A stretch of DNA of 64,000 nucleotides from Bacteroidota bacterium (GCA_020161535.1 JAIUNW010000002.1:186001-250000); one strand, 5' to 3'; shown: positions 42,721-52,591, counted from the stretch's first letter. Notes: generated by a model from the letters alone, not told the origin. Numbers and translations are program-made.

Positions 42721-43622
42721 GGCGGGTCGTTTTTGAGGTGGGTGTAGATTTGGGTACTGTCCAGGTCAGCGTGGCCCAGGAACTGCTGTATGCGTTCCAG
42801 GGGCATGCCTGATTGCAACAAGTGCGTGGCAATGGAGTGGCGCAGCGTGTGCGTGCCGACTTTCTTCTTTATTTTGGCGCGTTTCGCCAGGGCTTTTATT
42901 CTTATGTAGAGGCTTTGCCGCTGCATCGGCCGGCCCTTGTTGGCATCAATGAATAAAGCGTCGGTGGGTTTGTCCTGCAAGAGTTGCGGCCGGCCGTAAT
43001 CCAGGTAAAACCGGATGGCCTGGTAGCTTTTCTCCGCCATCGGCACCAGCCGCTCTTTGCTGCGCTTGCCCTTGCGCACGTGCAGTAGTTTGCGTTCGTG
43101 CAGGATGTCTTTTAGTTCCACACTCGCCCCTTCGTTCAGTCTTAACCCACACCCGTAGAACACCGCCAGCATCGCCCGGTCACGAACACCTAAAACACTG
43201 TCGGGGATGACCTCGTACAGGGATTCGATGTCTGCTTGGGTCAGGTATTGCGGTTTGGATTTGTTTTCCGGTTCGCGCGCCAGGGCAAAGCCCACCGGCG
43301 AACTGCCCGTCTGGCGCAGGTATTTACTGAACAGCTTCAAAGCCTGCACCTGCTTATTGAGGTGCGCCCCACTCAACGGCCTGCCTGTGCGTTTGCCGAC
43401 AGTTGTTTTCAGGTGCTGGAGGTATTTGGTCGCATCAGTGGCCGTGAGTTGTTCCACACTCGTTTTGTTGTCGACCAGCAGATGCTGTATGAAGTATTGC
43501 ACCGCTTGCGTGATCACCGGGATGCTCAATGCCGAGTAGTTGAGTAGTTGCAGCCAGTCCCTAAAACCTGCCTGCACGAGCAGCCATGCACTGCTGCTGT
43601 TCAGTGTGTCTGTTTGCGCCAT
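42717..43622 (-). CDS. XerC/D-like tyrosine recombinase (element B)
   Basis: A 301-residue protein from ATG 43622 (MAQTDTLNSSS). Catalytic positions are complete: Arg in GCGLRLNEG, Lys in RKGKRSKERLVP, HTLRHSIATHLL, LGHADLDS and TQIYTH. The last 140 residues are almost identical to the element A enzyme, while the first 20 residues differ. Upstream on the minus strand are the conserved TTTCTTAATAGTC block and the B-type iterons. It is the likely integration/excision enzyme of unit B. Confidence 0.92.
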   Translation of the reverse strand: MAQTDTLNSSSAWLLVQAGFRDWLQLLNYSALSIPVITQAVQYFIQHLLVDNKTSVEQLTATDATKYLQHLKTTVGKRTGRPLSGAHLNKQVQALKLFSKYLRQTGSSPVGFALAREPENKSKPQYLTQADIESLYEVIPDSVLGVRDRAMLAVFYGCGLRLNEGASVELKDILHERKLLHVRKGKRSKERLVPMAEKSYQAIRFYLDYGRPQLLQDKPTDALFIDANKGRPMQRQSLYIRIKALAKRAKIKKKVGTHTLRHSIATHLLQSGMPLERIQQFLGHADLDSTQIYTHLKNDPP

Positions 43623-43669
43623 GTTGATCGTTTGAAAAAAAAGAAAATTTCTTAATAGTCTTTTCCGGA

Positions 43670-43774
43670 GAACCACCGAACCACTGACCGTAGATGCGCT
43701 ATGGTACTGGGTTTGAGTGGTTCATTTTCGAAAATGAACCACTAGGGAACCACTGAACTACTGAACCGAACCAC
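43670..43774. repeat. Iteron-like repeats of element B (origin candidate)
   Basis: GAACCAC occurs at 43670, 43678, 43736, 43747 and 43768 and once inverted as GTGGTTC at 43717; two copies extend to GAACCACTGA. As in element A the array starts inside the 3' end of the primase gene, but the repeat unit is entirely different. Confidence 0.72.
43716..43743. repeat. 28-bp perfect palindrome inside the element B iterons
   Basis: Arms AGTGGTTCATTTTC and GAAAATGAACCACT meet without a spacer at 43729/43730. It contains one iteron in each orientation and could be a replication-initiator or recombinase binding site. No equivalent exists in element A. Confidence 0.85.
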
Positions 43775-46514
43775 GGATCGTATCCAGGATAGTTTTCAGG
43801 TGCGTGTCAATGCTTGATTTCAGGGCCTCGTATTCCTGCAGGTTCACAATGCTGTATTCATAACTGCCCCGGTACCGGTTGCCGCTCCCTTTGATATAGC
43901 CGTAGCGAAGCAGCTCTGCCAGGTAACGCTTCAGGTTGCCGGGATTGATCCTTGACTGCTCCCTGATCTGACGGGTCGTAAAACTCGTGGCATGGGTGGG
44001 TTGCAACAGCACTTTGACCTGCTCTAAAAATTCACGTGTCGCTTTGGTCAGTTCATCGCTCTTGCTGAACAGTACATCCTTTAGTAATCCGAAGGCTTGT
44101 TCGATATCGGTTAGGGTTGTTTCAATGTATGGCTGTCCACTCGTGTCTCGTTTTATTTCCCGCTGGTACTGGTGGTAGAACGTCACGGCCTCGATAAAGC
44201 CCAACAGCAGGGTCATGGTGCGCCTGGGTTTGAACACTTGTTCAGGTAGCTGGATATACTTCGCATAGGGATTGATGATCGTAATGGGACGCAGGAGGCC
44301 CTGCATGGATTGAAAGAGCTCCTTGTAGCGTTGTTCCCGGTCGCGGTTGATTTCTCCGGCGGCAAGCCTGGTCTGGTAGTCATTGATCCGTCTGTCCTGG
44401 TCCTTACTCATGTCCGTGTATAGCAAGAGGCAACGGTTCGCATTGTCCTCGTAGATTTTTTCTTTGGTGGTGCAGCCACTCACACTCACGGGGCCTTCTA
44501 CGGTGAGCGTAATGGTCTTCAGGTTCCCCTTGTTGTCTTTGAGCGTAACCGTTTTGCTGATGCGCCTTTTGGTCTGCAGTTCCCGTAAGGGATAAAACAC
44601 ACCTTGGGCCCCGTCCAGGTCTTCAATCAGCAGCAGCTTGCCTTTGAGCTCCTCCTGCTTGAAGTAATACAGCGCATTTTCGGTTACCTGCGTGATCTCA
44701 ATCTTGTCTTCGGCGGGGATCAGGTCACTGATCTTCTCCTGCAAATAGGTCTTGCCCGAGCCGCTGGCCCCTAAGAACATCACATGCAAGGGAATTGGTT
44801 GTTTGCGCGTGCAGTACACCAGGTAGCTGGTCAGGGCATTGGTGGTTTCCCCCACCAGCCCGCTGGCGGCAATCAGCTGGCTGGTGCGCGTAAGCAGGTT
44901 CGGGTGCTGCAGCTCTGCGATGGCCGCTTGCTTTTGTGCCGGCGTGATTTCCGGCGTAGTTGTCTTTTTCGGCTGCATCGCCTCGATTTTTTGCAGCCGG
45001 TAATGTTCGAGCGCCGTGGTAAGGCCCGTGAGCAGGTCAGTGATTGATCTTACCGGCAGGTCAAGCGTATCAGCGAGCAGCGTGATCAGTTGTTCTCTTT
45101 GCCCATGGTGGTATAAGTCCAAACTGTGCCACACGGGGCTACCAGGTCGTTGTGGGTGCAGCAGTTTAAGCGTTACCCGTAGCCTGTCCAATCCCGTGAT
45201 CTTAATGCCGCCCAATACCTCGATGCGCAAGGCCCCATCGGTATAGACTAATAACTCAGCGTTGGTCGTAGTGAGTTTGGAAGCAGGTGAGGCTATTTCA
45301 GTGGAGAGGTTTTCAGTGGCTGCTGTTGCCAGTGGGGCGGGGATTTCAGCAGGTGGTATTTCCAAGGCAACCAACGCTTCTTTTTTCAATTGAAACAAAA
45401 AAGTTGTGTTCGGTTCGCTCGTATCAGCAGCAGTAGCAACGTGGCTGCTAGCAGCCACGCTTATGCGCTGTTCGATTAGGCCAGCGAGGCATTGCGGATC
45501 ATCGTGCGCCTGCAACACACTGTTCACATCTTCGCCCTCCGGTAAGCATACCTGGGTGAAGGTGATTGCAGGAAGCAGTTGTTGCAACGTACGCGCGTGT
45601 TTTTCAGTCGCGGCCCTGCCGGCGGCATCGCCATCGAGCAAGAGGATGATTTCGGTTAGCTGTGGCAGTTGTTGTATCGCCTGCAGGTGTTCACCCGTCA
45701 GGCCATTGGTGCCGTATAAGGCCAGCACACTGTATTGCTCAGTGATGGTTGGCTGTTGCAGCAGGCTCGCAGCATCGATCACACTTTCCGTCAGGATCAG
45801 TTTGGTCGTGGCTTTGTTCGGGTAGCCCGGATACAGGCCCATCCGGTTGGCCAAGTAAAAGTGTTTGCTGGTTTCAGTGTCCGTAATGCTTCTGCCGTAG
45901 AGGCTCACGATCTTATTGTCCTGGCTTTTTAACGGGAACAGCATACAATCCTTCGCCCACACCGTGTGGCCGCCAGCCGGTCTTGGTTTTAACAGCCCGA
46001 TATTAACCATGCTCGCTACCAGGTGGTGGTTCTTACTTTCTGTATGCAGCCCACCGCTGTTGTAGGCCACTTCCAGCTTAGCATCATCAAGGCTACGGCT
46101 TTGCAGATACGCTACTGCCCGTTTGGCCGATCGCACCCCGCGCTGGTAATAACTGAACACTTTAGTAAGCACCGCTTCTTTGGCCAGCAGATCGCTGTCG
46201 ATGCTTAGTTTGGCAGCGGGTGTAGCAGCCAAAGAGGGGTTCGAGCCCCCGGACAAAATTGCTGTGGCTCTTAGCAACGCTTCGTGTTTCGTGCAGTTTT
46301 CTTGGAGTTGAATAAACTGGATCACATCCCCCGTACCGGCTTTGCAATTACTGCTGAAGCAGCACCAGGTATTAGTCGCCGGATAGACCTGCATACTCGG
46401 CGTTTTGTCCAGATGGAAGGGGCAGTGCAAGCGCTGGTTGCGGTCGGGCTGCAGGCCGTAGTAGTGTAATACTGCGCCGATCGAGAGCTGCTCTTTGATC
46501 TCTTTTAATTCCAT
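43758..46514 (-). CDS. Primase/ATPase replication protein of element B (CHC2, TOPRIM, P-loop, winged helix)
   Basis: A 918-residue homolog of the element A protein. The zinc finger (CPFHLDKTPS with CCFSSNCKAG), TOPRIM (LILTESVIDAAS; LLLDGDAAG), Walker A GASGSGKT and Walker B LLLIEDLD are all kept, and the central 250 residues are nearly identical. Two segments differ: the linker after TOPRIM and the last 80-90 residues, where a different winged helix is present (SFTTRQIREQSRINPGNLKRYL, then GSYEYSIVNLQEYE). The terminal codons again run into the local iterons. This suggests that origin recognition lies in the exchangeable C-terminal domain. Confidence 0.85.
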   Translation of the reverse strand: MELKEIKEQLSIGAVLHYYGLQPDRNQRLHCPFHLDKTPSMQVYPATNTWCCFSSNCKAGTGDVIQFIQLQENCTKHEALLRATAILSGGSNPSLAATPAAKLSIDSDLLAKEAVLTKVFSYYQRGVRSAKRAVAYLQSRSLDDAKLEVAYNSGGLHTESKNHHLVASMVNIGLLKPRPAGGHTVWAKDCMLFPLKSQDNKIVSLYGRSITDTETSKHFYLANRMGLYPGYPNKATTKLILTESVIDAASLLQQPTITEQYSVLALYGTNGLTGEHLQAIQQLPQLTEIILLLDGDAAGRAATEKHARTLQQLLPAITFTQVCLPEGEDVNSVLQAHDDPQCLAGLIEQRISVAASSHVATAADTSEPNTTFLFQLKKEALVALEIPPAEIPAPLATAATENLSTEIASPASKLTTTNAELLVYTDGALRIEVLGGIKITGLDRLRVTLKLLHPQRPGSPVWHSLDLYHHGQREQLITLLADTLDLPVRSITDLLTGLTTALEHYRLQKIEAMQPKKTTTPEITPAQKQAAIAELQHPNLLTRTSQLIAASGLVGETTNALTSYLVYCTRKQPIPLHVMFLGASGSGKTYLQEKISDLIPAEDKIEITQVTENALYYFKQEELKGKLLLIEDLDGAQGVFYPLRELQTKRRISKTVTLKDNKGNLKTITLTVEGPVSVSGCTTKEKIYEDNANRCLLLYTDMSKDQDRRINDYQTRLAAGEINRDREQRYKELFQSMQGLLRPITIINPYAKYIQLPEQVFKPRRTMTLLLGFIEAVTFYHQYQREIKRDTSGQPYIETTLTDIEQAFGLLKDVLFSKSDELTKATREFLEQVKVLLQPTHATSFTTRQIREQSRINPGNLKRYLAELLRYGYIKGSGNRYRGSYEYSIVNLQEYEALKSSIDTHLKTILDTIRGSVQ

Positions 46515-46537
46515 TAAAAAAATATTTCTTGACTACA

Positions 46538-46561
46538 TATCTGTTGCAAACCTAACAGATA
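46538..46561. promoter_or_regulatory. Inverted repeat in the divergent primase/XRE control region (B)
   Basis: TATCTGTT-N8-AACAGATA, identical to the element A site and at the same distance from the primase start. Conservation of this region between copies supports a regulatory role. Confidence 0.6.
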
Positions 46562-46589
46562 AATCTTATCAAATCAAAACTTTTATGCC

Positions 46590-46620
46590 TTTGTTACGCT
46601 ACTTATGTTGCGTAAATTCG
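46590..46620 (+). promoter_or_regulatory. Promoter with built-in operator for the XRE-toxin-antitoxin operon (B)
   Basis: TTTG at 46590-46593 and TAAATTCG at 46613-46620 with 19 bp between, and TTACGC-N10-GCGTAA at 46594-46615 overlapping both. Same layout as 37499-37529. Confidence 0.6.
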
Positions 46621-46657
46621 CGGAATAGCCTTTTTAACTGTATTATTTCATACATAT

Positions 46658-46999
46658 ATGAAGTCAACCACCTTCGGCAAGCGCCTCGGAGAAGTGAGAA
46701 AAAACAAGAAAATGAGCCAGGATGAACTCGCCAAAAAACTGGCCGTGCACGGCGCTGTAATAGGACGGTATGAACGCGATGAAGTAAAGCCTTCTATTGA
46801 AGTGGCTGCCGCGGTCGCCGAAGCGTTAGAGATATCCCTTGATTACCTGGTAGGCAACACCGATCTGCTGTTGGAAAAAAATGTGGTGAATAAGATTATA
46901 GATATCCAGCGGCTCAATACCGAAGACAAGGCGCATGTTTTCGCGCTGCTTGACGCCTTTCTGCAATCGCACAAGGCAAAAAAGGTATTTGCCTCCTAA
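46658..46999 (+). CDS. XRE-family transcriptional regulator (element B)
   Basis: A 113-residue helix-turn-helix regulator, one residue different from the element A protein, with MSQDELAKKL and VIGRYERDEVKP as recognition-helix region. Because both copies share the same operator, each repressor should act on both elements, which would allow cross-repression or superinfection immunity. It heads the operon with the toxin-antitoxin pair 27 bp downstream. Confidence 0.88.
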   Translation: MKSTTFGKRLGEVRKNKKMSQDELAKKLAVHGAVIGRYERDEVKPSIEVAAAVAEALEISLDYLVGNTDLLLEKNVVNKIIDIQRLNTEDKAHVFALLDAFLQSHKAKKVFAS

Positions 47000-47026
47000 A
47001 ACCAACGAACGCCAAAAAACAATGCC

Positions 47027-47248
47027 ATGGAACAACTGGTCTTACACATCAAAAACAAAAGCAAGCTGGCCTTCATCAAGGAACTGCTGAAGGCTTTCGA
47101 TTACGTGGAAGTGCTGGAACCCGCTGATCTCTCTGCAAAAGAAAAAAAATGGCTGGAAGACCTCGAAGAGGCCGTTCGGCAAGTCAACCAGCATAAGGAC
47201 GGCAAAGCCAATCTGAAGTCGGCCAAAGCGCTCCTCGATGAGCTATAA
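47027..47248 (+). CDS. Antitoxin of a ParE/RelE-type toxin-antitoxin pair (element B)
   Basis: A 73-residue protein nearly identical to 37936-38157 (differences mainly LKAFDYVEV and KKWLEDLEEAV). It is small, charged and overlaps the toxin gene by 11 bp. With the same antitoxin in both elements, either copy could neutralise both toxins, so loss of just one element might be tolerated. Confidence 0.8.
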   Translation: MEQLVLHIKNKSKLAFIKELLKAFDYVEVLEPADLSAKEKKWLEDLEEAVRQVNQHKDGKANLKSAKALLDEL

Positions 47249-47564
47249 TGTGCTGGCTACCGCCTTCTTTGAGCGGGAACTCAAGGCCCTGGCTAAAAAA
47301 CACCGCTCCCTCAAAAAAGACCTGGCGGCACTCGTTGAACAACTTGAGCAGCAGCCCACCACCGGTACCGACCTCGGCAACAACTGCTACAAGATTCGCC
47401 TGGCCATCACCTCCAAAGGAAAAGGAAAATCCGGCGGCGCTCGCATCATCACACACGTACAAGTCACCAACACCACCGTCTACCTGCTCGCCATCTACGA
47501 CAAAAGCGATCTCGATAATATCTCCGATAACACCATCAATGAAAGATTGAAAAAATTGATATAA
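47238..47564 (+). CDS. RelE/ParE-superfamily toxin (element B)
   Basis: A 108-residue toxin almost identical to 38147-38473, starting MSYNVLATAFFERELKALAKK and ending DNTINERLKKLI. The same beta-strand core (CYKIRLAITSKGKGKSGG) is present. It is the last element gene: homology with element A ends at its stop codon. The immunity gene of RHS tail 3 is convergent and ends 32 bp away. Confidence 0.85.
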   Translation: MSYNVLATAFFERELKALAKKHRSLKKDLAALVEQLEQQPTTGTDLGNNCYKIRLAITSKGKGKSGGARIITHVQVTNTTVYLLAIYDKSDLDNISDNTINERLKKLI

Positions 47565-47596
47565 GCTCCTCTACAAAAAAACTATACGACAGACAA

Positions 47597-48265
47597 CTAT
47601 CGAGCTTCTGACCCTATAGAAACGGTCGTCTTGGCTATTTCCATTAAACTGCCGGCGAAAAGTCTCATATCCGATGAAGCCAACGATCCGTTGTCCCATC
47701 TTTCAATGCAATGATACCTGTCTTTAAGGCGACATTCCAGCAACCAAGTAGTTCCATCCTTAGAAAACTGAGATGATGAGTCAGAGGCGGTAGCAATCCA
47801 AAAATCATGCTCTGTCAACCTTGATATCATCTCCTGCCATCTAATTGGCTCAATAACTAAGAGTGTGTCAACTTTTACTCGCTGCCTCGTATTCTCACTC
47901 GACGCAGTTGACAACTCTTTTATTTTCGCATATACAATACCGTCTAACTGACTCAGCCTAACAACAACTGCATTTCCAAACGACGGCAATAATAAAAATC
48001 GAACAGATTCAGCGTTTCCAGCATAATTATACAAAACCGGTTCATGGAAATTGTATAACACGTCAGAATACCATCTTTTAACAAAAGAATCGATACTTAC
48101 TTTATTAGCCCCATAGCCAAAATCGACGCCCTTGGGAAAGTAATTAACTCCTGAATCGCCAGGAATTGATGCAGCAAATACATCATCCGAAATTTGCAGC
48201 TGTTTTTTTTCGCTGTTAGTACACCCAAACAGTAGCCATAAAACTATAACAAATAAAAATCTCAT
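47597..48265 (-). CDS. Candidate immunity lipoprotein for the full-length RHS toxin
   Basis: A 222-residue protein with a lipoprotein signal (VIVLWLLFGC, Cys about 15). The remainder is a mixed soluble domain (NEGATIVELY not matched to a known family), with segments such as EPIRWQEMISRLTEHDFWIATASD and TTWLLECRLKDRYHCIERWDNGSL. It starts 6 bp after the RHS stop on the same strand, the canonical immunity position. The lipoprotein anchor implies protection in the periplasm, as for the orphan tail 1 partner. No other role is suggested by the context. Confidence 0.6.
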   Translation of the reverse strand: MRFLFVIVLWLLFGCTNSEKKQLQISDDVFAASIPGDSGVNYFPKGVDFGYGANKVSIDSFVKRWYSDVLYNFHEPVLYNYAGNAESVRFLLLPSFGNAVVVRLSQLDGIVYAKIKELSTASSENTRQRVKVDTLLVIEPIRWQEMISRLTEHDFWIATASDSSSQFSKDGTTWLLECRLKDRYHCIERWDNGSLASSDMRLFAGSLMEIAKTTVSIGSEAR

Positions 48266-48271
48266 ACCTAG

Positions 48272-51200
48272 CTATTGCGTACTTTTAAATGGATTGAGCA
48301 GTTTATATTCTTTCGTCTGCTCTCTCAAATCAACCTTTGGTTCGTTTTTGCGTAGAGGAGCCGCTGATGCGTCATTGCCATTTTTTCTCGTCGCATCCTT
48401 CGGATCACTTGGCATATTTGTGCTAATGACTTGCACTTCTCCTGTTTTAGAGTTATACTCTTTAAGCGATCCGTCAGGGGTTGCTACATAACCATTAATA
48501 CCAGCTGCAATATTTCCACGCTTGTCTTGATTGGAAAAATTATTATCGCTGTATGATACATCTACCCCGCCTGCGTTGCCATGTGTATGTGCATCAGCTA
48601 CAGGTGTGGTGCCTTCAGGCGCACTGCTAACCGTCACTGTTCCGCCCTCTCTTTCGGCTGCATTTGGAGTTGAGTAACTATAGAATATATTCCCTTTGTC
48701 ATCAGTTGCCTTGTATATGGTTGCCCCATATTCTCTTTTTTCAACAATTGAATTATCATTATACAACCTCCCAAAGTCCTTCGCTGCTTCAATAACAGTT
48801 TTAAATTTATCTCCTGGGTCGGCAGCTCTCATTCCATCCGGATCGATAAACCTTATTGGATTATCTAATGCGTAGGCATATGGCGAAAATCTTCTACTAG
48901 AATCACTCATTGGATCCACCACATGCCATCTGCCGATTTGTGGGTCGTACATGCGCGCGCCGTAATCGTACCAGTCGAGACCAGCACCATCGTTGAACTC
49001 TTTTTCCTGTTTTTCTTTTCCGTTGTATTCGAACTTATTATCTACGCGGCCCATGGCTTTGGAGGATATGCCCGCCATGGTAAGTCCGAACGGATAATAA
49101 TGTGTTTCTTCCAATAAGGGACTAGGTGTATGGCTTACTGCCAGGTTGTCAAAGAACACATTCTGGTTGCTTTCGTTACTCACGTAAATATAAATATATC
49201 CGCTCTTTTTAATCGTTGTAGACATGCCCATTTGCGTCGCTACGCCGGAAGAGCCAACTGATAAAGCACCTGCTTCCGACATATTGTTGATCTTGACGAA
49301 TTTCATCTGTTCATCAAAACAAATGTAGTTTAAAAAGGCTTTGGGCTTTCCGGCCGACACGGTATTGCCATTGGTGAATGTTTCCATGGAGGACAGGTTA
49401 TTGGGAATATTGGAAAAATAGGTGTAGTCTATCTTTCCCGCCGGAAAACCCGCTCCCTGCAACAAGGCCGCCGCCAAGTCCACAGCCGGCAAAAGATAGG
49501 TGTTGGAGGGTGTGGTTCCCCCTGTATTATAATACGATTTTGCAGAAACTGAAACCTGGTCACCTGCCATAACCTTTAAAATCATGCCCAGACCAGTTTT
49601 CTGGCCTGTAACGCTGCCATTAGTTTTGTAGAACTTTTGGTTAAAGTCGGTAGTGGAGGCACCTGCAACGGTGCTCACTGCCGTGCGTCGTGCGTCTTCA
49701 ATCAACGCATATTTATTTTCTGCCTGCCAACTGGCATCCTCTAGGGTCACAGTCGGGTAAGCAACTAATTCCGACTGCTCGGTCACCACCGAACGGGTGT
49801 TGCCCAGGTGGTCTTTGATGAAGTAGTCCCAGGCCCAGCGAATGGGTTGAGCGGGCGAAGTGGCCGTAGTCGCTTGTTCCAGCCGGATGCGGCCTTCTTC
49901 CTGGCCCAGGAAGAGCAATCGGTTGCTGTAGGAGAGGGCCGTGTTCAGGGTAGCATTGCCATAACTCTTGCTTTCATATAGTGCACCGCCCAAATAAGTG
50001 GAGGTGGTAGTGATGCTGCTGGTGTAGCTGGCGCCATTGTAGGTAATGCTGGTGCTGTTCTCCACCACCTCCTTTTTTAGTTTCTGGCCGGCACCATCAT
50101 AGGTGTAGGCGACGGTTCCTTTAATGGGATCGGTATCATTGGTGCCTGTTCGTATTGTCAACACCAGCGGCAGGCTCAGATGATTGTAAGTTATGGACGA
50201 GATTTTCTTGTTCAGGTCCTTAGTCAGGTTGCCGCCACCATCGTAGGTGTAGTCCACAGCGCCGGTATAGTTGTCCGTAAAGTCGCCTTGGCTGGTGGGA
50301 CCTGATTGTTCATCATACACTTTTTCCAGTCGGTTGCTTCGACCGCCTTGTGCATAGGTATAGTTCAGTACATCAACATAAAAGCCTTCTATTCCATAAT
50401 ACCAACCACGGTGAATCATTCTCTTGATGTTTCCGTTAAGGTCATATGCTATGTTAGGATCTGGTCCATTTCCCATGATTGTCTGATACGATTCGCCTGC
50501 TGCACCGTAGAAGCCAGTGGAATGTATCCGCCCTGCGTTGTCGTAAGCGTATTCATTGGCGCGTTTTACCCCGTCGCCTTTTGATTTCCAGACCTGGCCC
50601 ATGATGCCACCGTTCATATTAAAGGCAGTAAAAGCCTGATCAGGGGCCGCCTTGTCGTAGGCCAGCTCCATGCCAAAGTATTGGTCGGTTATATCACTCG
50701 TTACAAATGGTCTGTTCAACGACAACAACCAGCCCCGGATATTGTACTCATAGTTGTTATTGGCGAGACTACCGCCAGCTGACTTAGTGCCTAGGTTCTT
50801 TGCTTTCACTTGACCCAACGCATCGTAACTGGTTTGGTTAGTTGTTTTCCACGCACTATACGCGCCGCTGGCGACCTGCGGGTGTTTCAGCATCTTTTCC
50901 GTTTTGGTGACCCGCCACAAGTCGTCATAGGTCAGTCGTGTCCACACTTCATGGGTATAGCCGCCCGCACCCGCGTTTTGGGTTACCTGCGCGGTGACTG
51001 CCACGCTGCCATTAAAGCAATACAGCATACTACTGATGTCTGTACCCCCCGTGATGTTCTTTTGTTTGGTTTGCAGCACCCGGCCTTTTTCATCGTACAG
51101 CAAGGCGCTGTAGGTGGCGGGACTGGTATTTTGCCAGGTGCCCGTGGATAGTCCCATGGTTTGGTTCGATTGGGTCATCGCCTCCGGGTAACTGGCTTGG

Positions 51201-52591
51201 TTGGCCGAAGTCATGGTGGCATCCCAGGTCGTTGTCCTTGTTTTGAAGCTGGCATCGAGGTTCGTCAGCCAGTCGTAGTTGTCGTAATAGGTAGCCGTCG
51301 TCACCGAACTGGCAGCCACCGATGGAAAACTCAGGTTCAAGCTGTATTGTGGTTGGGTAGCCCCAGCAGTGAAATTCTCATACCGGGCTAGGCCTGAACT
51401 GTTGACGATGGCCTGCATGGCGTCTTGGGTACTTGCGCTATTGGTGTACAAACCCGTTACGATTGGTCGGTTCAGCACATCGTACTTGGTATAGATCCAC
51501 TGGTTGCTGGCTTTTAAATGCCCCGGTTGTGTCAGCACCAACCGATCCCACTGGTCGTACACCATTAGTGTTGATTGATCCGCCCCTGGGATTTTTTTCA
51601 TGGCCAGCCGACCGCGGGCGTCATAGGCATACCGAAAACATTGCTCTTGCAGTAAGATAGCGTCGTTGGTGTTCCAACTGTTGTTTACCAACCAATTCAC
51701 ACCTTCGGGTTGTATTACTGTAATGAGTTGGTTAAGGTCATTATAGATATAATAGGTACATATCCAACCCGTGTGCGCTGAACCGGCACCACCGTCAACG
51801 CTCGCAGTCAGTTGCACTTTCTTTAAAATCACCTGGCCTTCTTTGTTTTTGAACTCGATAGTCTGTTTGCCATTTTCATTGGTTGTAATTGTTTTAAACA
51901 GTAAGCCGGCTGCATACGAACCACTCCGGCTGAAGCTCGAATAAGTAATCCCCGTCGGTGGCGTTACATTAAAAATGGCGACGTCGTCGACAGCAGTATT
52001 AGTGGCATAGTCAGTAACAACTCCTCTATTACTGCCAACCCAACTATTGCCCGCTGGTTTTACTTTGAGTGGGCGGTTTAGTGGTGATGCTTCAAAATCA
52101 GTGCTGCCATAAAACCAGGACTCTGTTTGACTCGTGATGGGACTGTTGGCGTTTGCAGGGTTATAAAAAGCAGCCTGCTGCTGACCGCTATTGTATTTAA
52201 AACTCCCATCTGTTAATGCTGTGGCGCCCCCAGCATTGTTGGCGGCAAAAGGTAGAAATTTATTGGCCTCACGGCCATAGGCATCATAGTAGTTTGTTGA
52301 AACCATGTCCACAAAACTTCCCCCATACAGACTTCCCTGTTTCACGACTGTTTGCATGGGTCTACCAAGCCCATCCACATATCGTGTAGTTTGTATTGAC
52401 TGTTTAGTAGGTAGCGAACTGATTGCGCTTCCATCTGTTTGGGGTGATTGCGCTACCCAACTGCGTACATAGTTGACAGGTGTTGTGCCTGAATAAACTG
52501 GCGGCGTTACTTGTGCAATGGACGGTAATGCGCAGATGCCACAAATGGTAGCAAGTAGATAGTTAATAGTATCTTTTTTCATGTAGACCAT
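48272..52591 (-). CDS. Full-length RHS repeat protein with polymorphic C-terminal tail (DUF4329-like)
   Basis: A 1439-residue exported RHS toxin candidate (ATG 52591; an ATG at 52582, MKKDTINYL, may be the true start). Order: signal peptide ([17 protein letters not shown]), DUF6443-like N-terminus ([18 protein letters not shown]), many YD repeats forming the RHS shell ([38 protein letters not shown]), the core YYPFGLTM near residue 1163, [21 protein letters not shown] and RFIDPDGM, then a 200-residue tail. The tail carries DAHTHGN followed by SYSD near residue 1330, an HxH-x8-SxxD arrangement like JAB/DUF4329 metallo-enzymes. The neighbour downstream is the likely immunity gene; the coiled-coil outer-membrane gene lies 30 bp upstream. 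Confidence 0.9.
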   Translation of the reverse strand: MVYMKKDTINYLLATICGICALPSIAQVTPPVYSGTTPVNYVRSWVAQSPQTDGSAISSLPTKQSIQTTRYVDGLGRPMQTVVKQGSLYGGSFVDMVSTNYYDAYGREANKFLPFAANNAGGATALTDGSFKYNSGQQQAAFYNPANANSPITSQTESWFYGSTDFEASPLNRPLKVKPAGNSWVGSNRGVVTDYATNTAVDDVAIFNVTPPTGITYSSFSRSGSYAAGLLFKTITTNENGKQTIEFKNKEGQVILKKVQLTASVDGGAGSAHTGWICTYYIYNDLNQLITVIQPEGVNWLVNNSWNTNDAILLQEQCFRYAYDARGRLAMKKIPGADQSTLMVYDQWDRLVLTQPGHLKASNQWIYTKYDVLNRPIVTGLYTNSASTQDAMQAIVNSSGLARYENFTAGATQPQYSLNLSFPSVAASSVTTATYYDNYDWLTNLDASFKTRTTTWDATMTSANQASYPEAMTQSNQTMGLSTGTWQNTSPATYSALLYDEKGRVLQTKQKNITGGTDISSMLYCFNGSVAVTAQVTQNAGAGGYTHEVWTRLTYDDLWRVTKTEKMLKHPQVASGAYSAWKTTNQTSYDALGQVKAKNLGTKSAGGSLANNNYEYNIRGWLLSLNRPFVTSDITDQYFGMELAYDKAAPDQAFTAFNMNGGIMGQVWKSKGDGVKRANEYAYDNAGRIHSTGFYGAAGESYQTIMGNGPDPNIAYDLNGNIKRMIHRGWYYGIEGFYVDVLNYTYAQGGRSNRLEKVYDEQSGPTSQGDFTDNYTGAVDYTYDGGGNLTKDLNKKISSITYNHLSLPLVLTIRTGTNDTDPIKGTVAYTYDGAGQKLKKEVVENSTSITYNGASYTSSITTTSTYLGGALYESKSYGNATLNTALSYSNRLLFLGQEEGRIRLEQATTATSPAQPIRWAWDYFIKDHLGNTRSVVTEQSELVAYPTVTLEDASWQAENKYALIEDARRTAVSTVAGASTTDFNQKFYKTNGSVTGQKTGLGMILKVMAGDQVSVSAKSYYNTGGTTPSNTYLLPAVDLAAALLQGAGFPAGKIDYTYFSNIPNNLSSMETFTNGNTVSAGKPKAFLNYICFDEQMKFVKINNMSEAGALSVGSSGVATQMGMSTTIKKSGYIYIYVSNESNQNVFFDNLAVSHTPSPLLEETHYYPFGLTMAGISSKAMGRVDNKFEYNGKEKQEKEFNDGAGLDWYDYGARMYDPQIGRWHVVDPMSDSSRRFSPYAYALDNPIRFIDPDGMRAADPGDKFKTVIEAAKDFGRLYNDNSIVEKREYGATIYKATDDKGNIFYSYSTPNAAEREGGTVTVSSAPEGTTPVADAHTHGNAGGVDVSYSDNNFSNQDKRGNIAAGINGYVATPDGSLKEYNSKTGEVQVISTNMPSDPKDATRKNGNDASAAPLRKNEPKVDLREQTKEYKLLNPFKSTQ
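49074..49101 (-). repeat. 28-bp direct repeat in the RHS core (copy 3, inside the intact RHS gene)
   Basis: The same 28 bp as at 31659 and 40085, here within an open reading frame that continues upstream into the RHS shell. Homology among the three loci continues downstream through the RHS core for about 200 bp, but stops at this repeat on the upstream side. Confidence 0.8.

Larger units (their letters stand above)
40085..49073 (-). mobile_element. Putative RHS-tail integrative element, unit B
   Basis: Repeat-to-repeat unit of 8,989 bp with the same order as unit A: RHS tail 3 (now fused to the full RHS gene), its immunity lipoprotein, toxin-antitoxin, XRE regulator, primase/ATPase, iterons, two recombinases, two extra small genes and the GC-rich end. 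It lies next to the intact RHS gene, so under the displacement model it is the younger insertion. Confidence 0.6.
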
